Shown here in pieces: positions 7,678 through 15,030 of a stretch of DNA of 64,000 bases. Numbering within the stretch: the first letter of the stretch is position 1; the number at the start of each line of letters is the position of its first letter. The position numbers and the translations under genes are program-made. The DNA is from Ponticoccus alexandrii (lineage in GTDB: Bacteria; Pseudomonadota; Alphaproteobacteria; Rhodobacterales; Rhodobacteraceae): the NCBI RefSeq assembly GCF_016806125.1, contig NZ_CP047166.1, positions 2,728,001-2,792,000 of the forward strand, read 5' to 3'. Under the pieces are notes generated by a model. That model ran no database searches. It worked only from the letters and a program-made list of their open reading frames with translations, and was not told where the DNA came from.

Positions 7678-10600
7678 ATGATACCGAATTTCGCGCTCTC
7701 GCTCTCTTTCGACGGCATCGGTCTTCTGCGCCGAATGGGTCCCCGGTGGGCCCTGCTCGCAGAGGTCGCCATCGACGATCCCGACCTTGACGCGGCCATG
7801 GCGGGCCTGCGCGAGCGCGCGGCCGCGCTTGACCCGCGCGGAACGCAGGTCCTGCTGATCATCCCGAACGAACAGATCCGCTATATTGATCTGGCCGATC
7901 TCGGCGGCGCCGACAGTGCGCGCGACGCCGCGATCCGGACGGCGCTGGACGGCGCCACCCCCTACCCGGTCACCGACCTGACCCATGACCACACCGTGTC
8001 AGGCGGGCGGCTGCTGATCGCCGCCGTTGCGAACGAAACACTGTCCGAGGCCGAAGGCTTTGCCGAGACGTACGGCTTCACGCCCGTCGGTTTCGCGGCG
8101 ATCGCGCCGCAGGGGGCCTTCGACGGCGCGGTGTTCTTCGGACGCGCCGCCGCGTGGCGCCGGTCCGCCGACCGCCCCAGCCGGGCCATCGAGATCGTCG
8201 CTGCGGACGAGGCAGCCCAGACGCCGGTTGCCGCACCCGCCGCACCGGCGCCGAAAGAGCTCACCCCGGTCAGCCCGGATGCAGCCAAGGCTGCGCCTGC
8301 AGCCGCAGAACACGAAGCTCCGGCTGGCGCAAAGCCCGAAGCTCCGGCTGGCGCAAAGCCCGAAGCACCGGCTGGCGCAAAGCCCGAAGCACCGGCGGCC
8401 GCAAAGCCTGAAGCACCGGCTGCCGCGAAGCCCGAGGCACCGGCTGCCGCAAAGCCCGAAGCACCGGCTGCCGCAAAGCCCGAAGCACCGGCGACCGCAA
8501 AGCCCGAAGCACCGGCTGCCGCGAAGCCCGAAGCACCGGCTGCCGCGAAGTCAGCGGGCTCCGTAACCGTAAAGCCCGCGCAGCCAACGCCCACGCCGCA
8601 GCCTCCCTCCCTCGACCCGGTGGCTGCTGATGGCCGCGCCGTAGGAAAGGCCGCGGACCCCGCGGATCTGTCCCCCCTGCCAGGGATGACGCCCCTTGAC
8701 GAAGAGCAGGGGAGTTTCACCTTTGCATCGGTCCGGGCCAAGCGGGACGAGACGATCCCACCGGCCGCGCGGCCCCTGAAACTGGGACCGGACTCGGGCT
8801 CGTCGCAGCGCCCCCGCTTCTCGCCGGTGGCCGCTCCGCGCGGAGCCTCGCCTGTCGCCACGGCCAAGACGGAGGCCGACCGCTCCGCCACGCCGCAAGC
8901 CGCGAGCCCGCGCCCGGACCCGCAGGTCAAGCGGCCGGCCACCTCCGAGCCACCTGCATCGGGCAAGACCGCGCCCCCGGTGACGCGAGCCGTTGCCGGG
9001 ACACCCGCGCCGCAGGCGGCCAAGCCCGCAGCCACACCCGGACCGGTGCCGCCCCGCACCCCTGCACCGGATGCCCCTGTAAAGGCCGCCGGGACACCGG
9101 CGCCCAAGGCGCCCGCCGTGGCAAGAGGCACCACCGACAGCACAGGCCCCGTGCCGCCGCTGAAGACCCCGACAGGGACGCCACCGCCGGGCGACAGAGT
9201 GCCTGCGCCCCCCGCAGCGACAGCCCCCGAAGCCACACGCCCGGCGTCGAAACCGGCGCCCACCCCGGAGGCCAAACCGCCAGTCACGCAGGCAGGCCCC
9301 GCAGGCGCGGCCTCTCCGGCGGCAAAGCCTGTTGCCACCGGCGCGCCCACACCCATCGCGGCCCGCACCGCCACCCAGACCCCCGGTCCCAATCCGCTTG
9401 CGCGCCTCGCCGCGCTGCGGTCACAGGGATTGAGTGCACCCGCCGCCACCCCTGCCGTCGCCGCACCTGTGATGGCCAGAACGGTGGCTGCCGCTGCGGC
9501 CCTGCCGGCAGAGGACACCAGCCGCTTCGCCTCTGCCAAACAGGCCGGGCGCACACTGACCTCCAGTTCGGAAGAACGCGAGCGCATGACCGTTTTCGGC
9601 GCCCGCCACACCGACACTGTCGGCGGCAAGCCGCGCTTCCTCGGGCTGATGCTGACCGCGGCACTGCTGATCTTCCTTGCCGGTGTCGCCGCATGGGCCT
9701 CGGTCTTCCTTGACGAGGGGCTGGCGCGGCTGTTCCGCAGCCCGGATCCCGAAACGCAGGTCGCCTCCCGCCCCGTCGAAATCGACCCACAGCCGGAAAC
9801 CGCGGTACTGCCCGATACGCCGCCGCAGTCCGAGGCCGCGGAGGCGCTGCAACTGGCGGCTCTCGACCCGGAGCCAGAGGCTGGCCCTGCTCCGCAACGC
9901 GAGGCGGGTCGCGACGGCACCACCCCGGCGCCGGAACCGGCCTCGCCCGCGCTGTCGCGCCCGGAGGCGCCCCGCGCCCTGTCGCCCGAAGAGGCCGCCG
10001 CCACCTATGCCGCGACCGGCATCTGGCAGCGCGCCCCGGCCTCGCCGCTCACCCCCCCGGACGAAGGGGTCGAGGATGTCTACGTCGCCTCGATCGACCC
10101 GAGGGTGGAAAGCTCTGACGCGGTGGCCCTGCCGGTGGCCCTGTCCCCCACGCAGGAACCGCTGGTCGAGGACCCCGGCCTGCCGCCCCCCCCGGGCATG
10201 ACCTTCGACATCGACGACCGCGGGCTTGTGAGGGCCACACCCGAAGGCGCACTGACACCCCAGGGCCTGCGTATCTACGCGGGCCTTCCGCCTGCCGTGC
10301 CTCCGCTGCGCACGCCGCCCGAGGCAGAGCCTGAGGCAGAGTCAGAAGAAGCCGCCCCCGAAGCGCCGCCCGTGGTGGATCGGCTGGAACGGTTCCGCGA
10401 CCTGCGCCCGCGCGCCCGCCCGACAGACGTGATCGAACAGCGCGAGCGGGCGACGCTGCAGGGCATTTCCCGCAGCGAACTGGCGGCTTTCCGCCCCACC
10501 GCCCGCCCCCAGTCGGTCCAGGAAGAGGCAGAGGAGGCGGAGCCCGCAAGCCCCGCGACAGAGCAGGCCGTGCTGGCTTCACCGCCGCCGGTCCAGCGTC

Positions 10601-10956
10601 CCGGCAATTTCGCCGCCCTGGTGCGCCGCGCCGAAAGCACACCGCAGCCGCAGGCGGAACCCGTGCAGACCGCCGCGGTCGCGCCGCGCACGGTCTCTCC
10701 GGCGGTGCCCTCAAGCGCCAGCGTTGCCCGCTCGGCCACCGTGCGCAATGCGATCAACCTTGGCCGGATCAACCTGATCGGCGTCTACGGCACCCCCAAC
10801 AACCGACGCGCCCTCGTGCGGCTGGCAAACGGCAAATACCAGAAGGTCAAGGTCGGCGACCGGCTGGACGGCGGGCGCGTCGCCGCCATCGGCGATGACG
10901 AACTGCGCTATACCAAGGGCAGCCGCAATCTGACGCTGGACATGCCGGGCGGCTGA
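7678..10956 (+). CDS. Very large Pro/Ala-rich membrane protein with GspL-like N-end and GspC/PilP-like C-end
   Basis: A 1092-aa protein in four parts. Residues 1-160 are folded and resemble the cytoplasmic actin-like domain of GspL/PilM-type secretion proteins. Residues 190-640 are a disordered P/A/K/T-rich linker that includes ten 8-residue repeats (EAPAxAKP). One membrane segment lies at about 653-675 (LGLMLTAALLIFLAGVAAWA). A second disordered region leads to a small C-terminal domain at about 1023-1092 (INLGRINLIGVYGT, then KYQKVKVGDRLDGGRVAAIG) like the GspC/PilP homology region. Such proteins are often mislabelled IF-2 because of composition. The role is not known; no type II secretion genes are nearby. 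The GspL/PilM and GspC assignments rest on pattern resemblance only. Confidence 0.6.
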   Translation: MIPNFALSLSFDGIGLLRRMGPRWALLAEVAIDDPDLDAAMAGLRERAAALDPRGTQVLLIIPNEQIRYIDLADLGGADSARDAAIRTALDGATPYPVTDLTHDHTVSGGRLLIAAVANETLSEAEGFAETYGFTPVGFAAIAPQGAFDGAVFFGRAAAWRRSADRPSRAIEIVAADEAAQTPVAAPAAPAPKELTPVSPDAAKAAPAAAEHEAPAGAKPEAPAGAKPEAPAGAKPEAPAAAKPEAPAAAKPEAPAAAKPEAPAAAKPEAPATAKPEAPAAAKPEAPAAAKSAGSVTVKPAQPTPTPQPPSLDPVAADGRAVGKAADPADLSPLPGMTPLDEEQGSFTFASVRAKRDETIPPAARPLKLGPDSGSSQRPRFSPVAAPRGASPVATAKTEADRSATPQAASPRPDPQVKRPATSEPPASGKTAPPVTRAVAGTPAPQAAKPAATPGPVPPRTPAPDAPVKAAGTPAPKAPAVARGTTDSTGPVPPLKTPTGTPPPGDRVPAPPAATAPEATRPASKPAPTPEAKPPVTQAGPAGAASPAAKPVATGAPTPIAARTATQTPGPNPLARLAALRSQGLSAPAATPAVAAPVMARTVAAAAALPAEDTSRFASAKQAGRTLTSSSEERERMTVFGARHTDTVGGKPRFLGLMLTAALLIFLAGVAAWASVFLDEGLARLFRSPDPETQVASRPVEIDPQPETAVLPDTPPQSEAAEALQLAALDPEPEAGPAPQREAGRDGTTPAPEPASPALSRPEAPRALSPEEAAATYAATGIWQRAPASPLTPPDEGVEDVYVASIDPRVESSDAVALPVALSPTQEPLVEDPGLPPPPGMTFDIDDRGLVRATPEGALTPQGLRIYAGLPPAVPPLRTPPEAEPEAESEEAAPEAPPVVDRLERFRDLRPRARPTDVIEQRERATLQGISRSELAAFRPTARPQSVQEEAEEAEPASPATEQAVLASPPPVQRPGNFAALVRRAESTPQPQAEPVQTAAVAPRTVSPAVPSSASVARSATVRNAINLGRINLIGVYGTPNNRRALVRLANGKYQKVKVGDRLDGGRVAAIGDDELRYTKGSRNLTLDMPGG
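8314..8553 (+). repeat. Ten in-frame 24-bp repeats
   Basis: Ten tandem copies of a 24-bp unit encode EAPA(G/A/T)AK(P/S). The first three copies code Gly at position 5, most others Ala. The copies differ at silent positions (gct/gca, gcg/gca), so the array is not brand-new but is still near-identical and prone to copy-number change. Confidence 0.95.
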
Positions 10957-11030
10957 CCCGCGGGGCCCCGTCCCGCTTTGCCAAGGCGGGCGCCGCCGAT
11001 CCGCGCGCCGCTCCCTCTTCATGCCTGCCC

Positions 11031-11056
11031 TTCTCTGGTCCCGAAATACCTCGGAG
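11031..11056 (-). repeat. Copy of a dispersed gene-end motif
   Basis: TTCTCTGGTCCCGAAATACC followed by TCGGAG, read on the plus strand. On the minus strand it lies just beyond the hpd terminator. Related copies are at 12993, 24346, 26228, 51078, 52982 and 53039. Confidence 0.5.
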
Positions 11057-11124
11057 AGCGCGAGAGGCAGCGTCTCTCGCAGGCGCGCAGCGCCTTCCGC
11101 CCGTCGTGAAACGGCGCAAAGAAA

Positions 11125-11150
11125 GAGGGCGCCCCGTAAGGGACGCCCTC
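11125..11150 (-). terminator. Rho-independent terminator of hpd
   Basis: GAGGGCG/CGCCCTC, one C-A mismatch, then CCC/GGG around the loop GTAA, followed on the minus strand by TTTCTTTG. It lies 33 bases past the hpd stop. Confidence 0.8.
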
Positions 11151-11182
11151 TCCTCCTCCTCCCTGTCAGACGGCGGGCTGTC

Positions 11183-12280
11183 TTATTCCGCCGCGTGCAG
11201 TTCCCCGTTGTCGATCTGCTCCTGCTCGATCGACTCGAAGAGAGCCTTGAAGTTGCCCTCACCAAAGCCATCGTCACCCTTGCGCTGGATGAACTCGAAG
11301 AAGATCGGCCCGATCACCGTCTTCGAGAAAATCTGCAGCAGGATGCGCGTCTCTCCCCCGTCCACGACACCTTCCCCGTCGATCAGGATGCCGTGCTTCT
11401 TCATCCGGTCGATGGGCTCTTCGTGGTCTGTGACCCGCTCGTGCGAGAGGTCGTAATAGGTGTCGGGCGGTCCCGGCATGAACGTCAGACCGTTCCCGGC
11501 AATCGCATCCGTCGCGTCGTAGATGTCCTTGGCGCCGACGGCAATGTGCTGGATGCCCTCGCCCTTGTACTTCTTCAGATAGGCCACAATCTGCCCGGTC
11601 TCGCCCCGGTCCTCGTTGATCGGGATGCGGATGCGCCCGCAGGGCGAGGTCAGCGCGCGGGAAAACAGCCCGGTGAACTTGCCCTCGATGTCGAAGAAGC
11701 GGATCTCGCGGAAATTGAACAGGTCGCCGTAGAACCGGAACCAGGTGTCCATATTGCCCTTGAAGACATTGTGCGTCAGGTGGTCGAGATACCAGAAGCC
11801 GACGCCCTCGGGCTTCGAGGTGGCGATCCAGTCGAATTCCTCGTTGTAGGGCGAGGTCGCGTAATACTGGTCGGTGAAGTAGATCAGCGAGCCGCCGATG
11901 CCCTTGATCGCGGGCCAGTCGACGGTCTTGTCGGCGCCCTCGTAGGGCTCGGCACCCAGCTTCACCGCATGATCGAAGGCATGCTGCGCATCAACCACCC
12001 GCCAGGCCATCGAGGGCGCGCAGGGGCCGTGTTCATCCACGAAGCGGTCCGCGAAGGACCCCTTCTCGGCGTTCAGCACATAGGTGATGTCGCCCTGCTG
12101 CCAAAGCTCGATCTTCTTCGTCTTGTGATTGGCCACGTGGGCATATCCCATCCGCGCAAAGAGATCGCGAAGCTCCTGCGGGTTCGGATGGGCAAATTCC
12201 ACGAATTCGAAGCCGTCGGTGCCGGCGGGGTTCTCATCGGTGATCGTCGCCTGCGGGGCGTCGTGCGGGAAGGGTCCCAT
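11183..12280 (-). CDS. hpd: 4-hydroxyphenylpyruvate dioxygenase
   Basis: A 365-aa Fe(II) enzyme that turns 4-hydroxyphenylpyruvate into homogentisate in tyrosine breakdown. The C-terminal catalytic half supplies the 2-His-1-Glu iron triad: LDHLTHN, IQHIAV and FFEFIQRKGD. Length is usual for bacterial HPPD. The open frame runs 33 codons further upstream, but the ATG at 12278-12280 has AGGAGGAG at 7 bases and starts the conserved region. It is divergent from an Lrp-family gene, which probably controls it. The next pathway enzymes (homogentisate dioxygenase, fumarylacetoacetase) are not in the window. Confidence 0.96.
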   Translation of the reverse strand: MGPFPHDAPQATITDENPAGTDGFEFVEFAHPNPQELRDLFARMGYAHVANHKTKKIELWQQGDITYVLNAEKGSFADRFVDEHGPCAPSMAWRVVDAQHAFDHAVKLGAEPYEGADKTVDWPAIKGIGGSLIYFTDQYYATSPYNEEFDWIATSKPEGVGFWYLDHLTHNVFKGNMDTWFRFYGDLFNFREIRFFDIEGKFTGLFSRALTSPCGRIRIPINEDRGETGQIVAYLKKYKGEGIQHIAVGAKDIYDATDAIAGNGLTFMPGPPDTYYDLSHERVTDHEEPIDRMKKHGILIDGEGVVDGGETRILLQIFSKTVIGPIFFEFIQRKGDDGFGEGNFKALFESIEQEQIDNGELHAAE

Positions 12281-12408
12281 GGCGCTCTCCTCCTGTGCTG
12301 TTCGCGTTTGCGTCACCACTAATGTACCTTTACCCGGGTGCGATTTCCGCGCATTCTGACCACCATCTACATAGATCACGCGTACACCACGCGGGAGAAC
12401 GCCAAATT
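12281..12408. promoter_or_regulatory. Divergent promoter region of hpd and lrp
   Basis: These 128 bp separate two start codons pointing away from each other, the usual place for Lrp/AsnC autoregulation plus target control. The middle is A/T-richer (ACTAATGTACCTTTACC). I cannot assign exact boxes. Confidence 0.45.
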
Positions 12409-12885
12409 ATGACACAAACCCGCACCCCGCTGGATACCACCGACATTGCCCTTCTGCAGGCGCTGCAGAAGGACGGGCAGGCCACGGCACAGGAGCTGGG
12501 CGAAACCCTCAACCTCTCGGCCAGCCAGGCCGGGCGCCGCCGCCAGCGGCTTGAAGAGCGCGGCGTGATCCAGGGCTACCGTGCACGCCTCGACCCGGCG
12601 CGGCTGGGACTGGACGTGCAGGCCTTCATACAGGTGCAACTCGCCCGCCACGGCGAGAAGGAGGGCGCCGGCTTCACCCGCCTGCTGCGCACCCGGCCCG
12701 AGGTCATCTCGGCCTGGACCATGACCGGCGAAGCGGATTACCTGCTCAGGGTCTTCTGCGCGGACCTGCCGGGCCTGAACCGCCTGATTCACGAGGTCCT
12801 TCTTGCCCATCCGGCGGTCTCGCGGGTTCACAGCCAGATCGTCATGGATCAACCGAAAGGCGACGCGCCCCTGCCAGTTGGCTAA
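12409..12885 (+). CDS. Lrp/AsnC family regulator next to hpd
   Basis: A 158-aa feast/famine transcription factor. The N-terminal winged helix (DTTDIALLQALQKDGQATAQ, then NLSASQAGRRRQRLEERGVI) precedes a RAM ligand-binding domain (TGEADYLLRVFCADLPGLNR). The ATG at 12409 was chosen because the DNA-binding domain begins right after it and GGGAG precedes it; the longer frame upstream reads through the shared promoter. Position suggests control of hpd by an aromatic amino acid or keto acid. Confidence 0.9.
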   Translation: MTQTRTPLDTTDIALLQALQKDGQATAQELGETLNLSASQAGRRRQRLEERGVIQGYRARLDPARLGLDVQAFIQVQLARHGEKEGAGFTRLLRTRPEVISAWTMTGEADYLLRVFCADLPGLNRLIHEVLLAHPAVSRVHSQIVMDQPKGDAPLPVG

Positions 12886-12992
12886 GCCGCGCCCCGAACT
12901 TGCCGGGTGACCGTGCCGCGCCAAGCCGGCGGGCGCCTCGACCGGAAACCGTGACCGGTCCACAGGACACACCTGTGCCGCGACGCCCTTCA

Positions 12993-13068
12993 TTCTTCTG
13001 TCCCAAAATATCTTGGGGGGTCCGGGGGGCAAAGCCCCCCGGCCGGTCGCCTGCCGTCAGGCAGGCGA
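12993..13068 (-). terminator. Bipartite terminator plus dispersed gene-end motif after hyuB
   Basis: Read on the minus strand from hyuB: hairpin TCGCCTGCC/GGCAGGCGA with loop TGAC (13047-13068), hairpin CCGGGGGGC/GCCCCCCGG (13022-13042), then CCCCCCAAGATATTTTGGGA with AGAAG following. A copy with the same two-hairpin plan follows the DUF2147 gene at 53112-53158. Confidence 0.65.
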
Positions 13069-13079
13069 AACACCGCGCG

Positions 13080-14774
13080 CTATTGCCTCCAGCCGAACAG
13101 CCGCGCGGCGTCTTCGGGAGTATAGCGCCCCAACGACACATCCTCGGCCACCAGCGCCGGATCGCGCTCCGCCGCCGGGCCGTAGCCGCCACCGCCGGGG
13201 GTGCGCACGCGGACGCGGTCTCCGGCGGTCAGGGCGATATCCTGCGCCTTGGACAGATGCTCCGGCACGAAGGTCGCGCCATCCACCGTCACCTCCACCC
13301 GGTTCACGCCGCCGTCTGCGCCGCCCAAAGCGCCCTGCGGGCCGAAGCGCCCGTGGTCCATGACAAAGCTCGCCCGCGCCGTGCCCTTCAGGATCTCGAC
13401 CTCGTAATCCAACCCGAACCCGCCGCGATGCCGCCCGGCTCCGCCCGACCCTTCATGCAGGGCGTAGCGGTGGTAGAGCACCGGGAACTGCTGCTCCATG
13501 ATCTCGACCGGGGGGGCCTTCGAGATGCCGATGGTGGAACAGCCGTTGGCGATGCCGTCGCCCTCGGCAGAGCCGCCATAGCCGCCGCCCGAAATCTGGT
13601 ACATCACGTAGCTGCGGCCTTCTTCCAAGACCTCGCCCCCCAGCGCGAAGTTGCCCGAGGTCCCCGCCGGAGAGGCCGTCACCACCTCTGGCAAGGGACC
13701 GGCCAGTGCGGCAAAGACCGCCTCGGCGATGCGCTGGCTGACCTCTGCCGCGCAGCCCGAGACCGGGCGCGGATAGCGGGCGTCGAGGAAGGTGCCCTCG
13801 GGCCGGATGATGCGCAGCGGCTCGAAGGCGCCGGCGCTGATCGGCACATCGGGGAAGATGTGGCGCATGGCGAGATAGACAGAGGACTGCGTGGTGGCCC
13901 AGACCGAGTTCATCGGCCCCCGGCAGGGCGGCGAGGACCCGGCGAAGTCGAAGGTCAGGCCCTCGGCGCCCGCCGTCACGGTCAGCCGGATCTCCAGCGG
14001 CTCGTTCACCACGCCGTCGCTGTCGACATAGGCGCAGGCGGTGTAGGTGCCCGGCGGGATCTGCGTGACGTTCGCGCGCATCTGCTGGGCCGCGCGGGCG
14101 CGCAATTCGGCGATGGCGGCGCGGACGGTGTCGTCCCCGTAGCGGTCGAGCAGGCGGAAGAGCCGCGCCTGCCCCACGTACAGCGCCGCCGCCTGCGCCT
14201 TGACGTCGCCGATGCGCTGGTCGGCGACGCGGATGTTGGAGCAGATGATCGAATAGATCTCGGCATCCATCTGGCCTTCCTTGAAGAGGCGCACGGGCGG
14301 CAGGCGCAGACCCTCTTGCTCGACGGCGGTGGCAGAGGCGGAAAAGCCGCCGGGAACCGCCCCGCCGGTGTCGGGCCAGTGGCCAGTATTGGACAGCCAG
14401 CAGAAGATCTCGCCGTCGCGATAAACCGGCATGGCAAAGCGCACGTCCATCAGATGCGTGCCGCCGAGGTAAGGGTCGTTAACGATGTAGATGTCGCCGG
14501 GCTTGGGGGCCGCGACCTTGCCGGACGCGATCATCTCGATCAGCGTGCGGGTCGAGAACTGCATGGTGCCCACGAAGACCGGCAGGCCCTGCGAGCCCTG
14601 CGCGATCAGGCTGCCGTCCACGGCGGAGTAGATCCCGTCCGAGCGGTCGTTGGCCTCTGCGATCACCGGAGAGAAGGCGGCGCGGGAAAAGCTCAGGTCC
14701 ATCTCGTCGCAGACCTGTTGCAGGCCGGACTGGATGACGGTCAGGGTGATCGGGTCGAGCGCGGTCTCGGTCAT
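13080..14774 (-). CDS. hyuB: Hydantoinase B/oxoprolinase-type subunit
   Basis: A 564-aa protein of the HyuB/oxoprolinase B family. With HyuA it makes ATP-dependent enzymes that open N-heterocyclic rings (N-methylhydantoinase, 5-oxoprolinase) or carboxylate ketones (acetone, acetophenone). It begins ALDPITLTVIQSGLQQVCDEM and contains SDGIYSAVDGSLIAQGSQG and DIYIVNDPYLGGTHLMDV, which are family signatures. GGAGG lies 7 bases before the ATG at 14772-14774. It is the last gene of the minus-strand operon that starts with the FAD subunit at 21102, and is separated from hyuA by 256 bp. Substrate unknown; association with a 6-hydroxynicotinate reductase regulon suggests a lactam. Confidence 0.88.
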   Translation of the reverse strand: MTETALDPITLTVIQSGLQQVCDEMDLSFSRAAFSPVIAEANDRSDGIYSAVDGSLIAQGSQGLPVFVGTMQFSTRTLIEMIASGKVAAPKPGDIYIVNDPYLGGTHLMDVRFAMPVYRDGEIFCWLSNTGHWPDTGGAVPGGFSASATAVEQEGLRLPPVRLFKEGQMDAEIYSIICSNIRVADQRIGDVKAQAAALYVGQARLFRLLDRYGDDTVRAAIAELRARAAQQMRANVTQIPPGTYTACAYVDSDGVVNEPLEIRLTVTAGAEGLTFDFAGSSPPCRGPMNSVWATTQSSVYLAMRHIFPDVPISAGAFEPLRIIRPEGTFLDARYPRPVSGCAAEVSQRIAEAVFAALAGPLPEVVTASPAGTSGNFALGGEVLEEGRSYVMYQISGGGYGGSAEGDGIANGCSTIGISKAPPVEIMEQQFPVLYHRYALHEGSGGAGRHRGGFGLDYEVEILKGTARASFVMDHGRFGPQGALGGADGGVNRVEVTVDGATFVPEHLSKAQDIALTAGDRVRVRTPGGGGYGPAAERDPALVAEDVSLGRYTPEDAARLFGWRQ

Positions 14775-15030
14775 CTCGGGCCTCCGGGGATCAGGGTGGC
14801 GATGGCAGGGCGGCGCGGGCAAGTCGCTGCGGGGTTGCCGATCCGGCCGGTGTCCCGGTGTCTTCTCCGGGAGAAGACAGGGACGTCCGCCCCGCCGAGG
14901 GGGCCGGTGCTCATCGGGTCAACGGCACAGGCGCTCGCCCCGAGCACGGCTCGGACGCTCACGCGGTTGAGAACAAGGGGACGACGAGGCGTAGCCAAGA
15001 CGCGCCCTGCCCGGTCGGTGGCGGTCTGGC
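14775..15030 (-). other. hyuA-hyuB spacer with hairpin and an 87-codon bridging frame
   Basis: A spacer this long is unusual for hyuA/hyuB pairs. It holds a hairpin at 14858-14876 (GTCTTCTC/GAGAAGAC around CGG). One minus-strand frame (15034 to 14771) overlaps the hyuA stop as ATGA and ends as ATGA on the hyuB start. Its product is basic and low-complexity without family resemblance, so I do not call a gene, but the frame could couple translation. Confidence 0.35.

Noticed and set aside
8314-8553. Short regular repeats considered as a CRISPR array
   Set aside because: Units are contiguous 24-mers without spacers and lie in frame in a coding gene. No cas genes occur in the window.
7962-10004. 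680-codon Ala/Gly-rich antisense frame with repeats
   Set aside because: The repeats are just the reverse of the EAPAxAKP array in the sense gene.
7678-10956. Translation initiation factor IF-2
   Set aside because: No GTPase domain or G-motifs; only the Pro/Ala-rich composition recalls IF-2.
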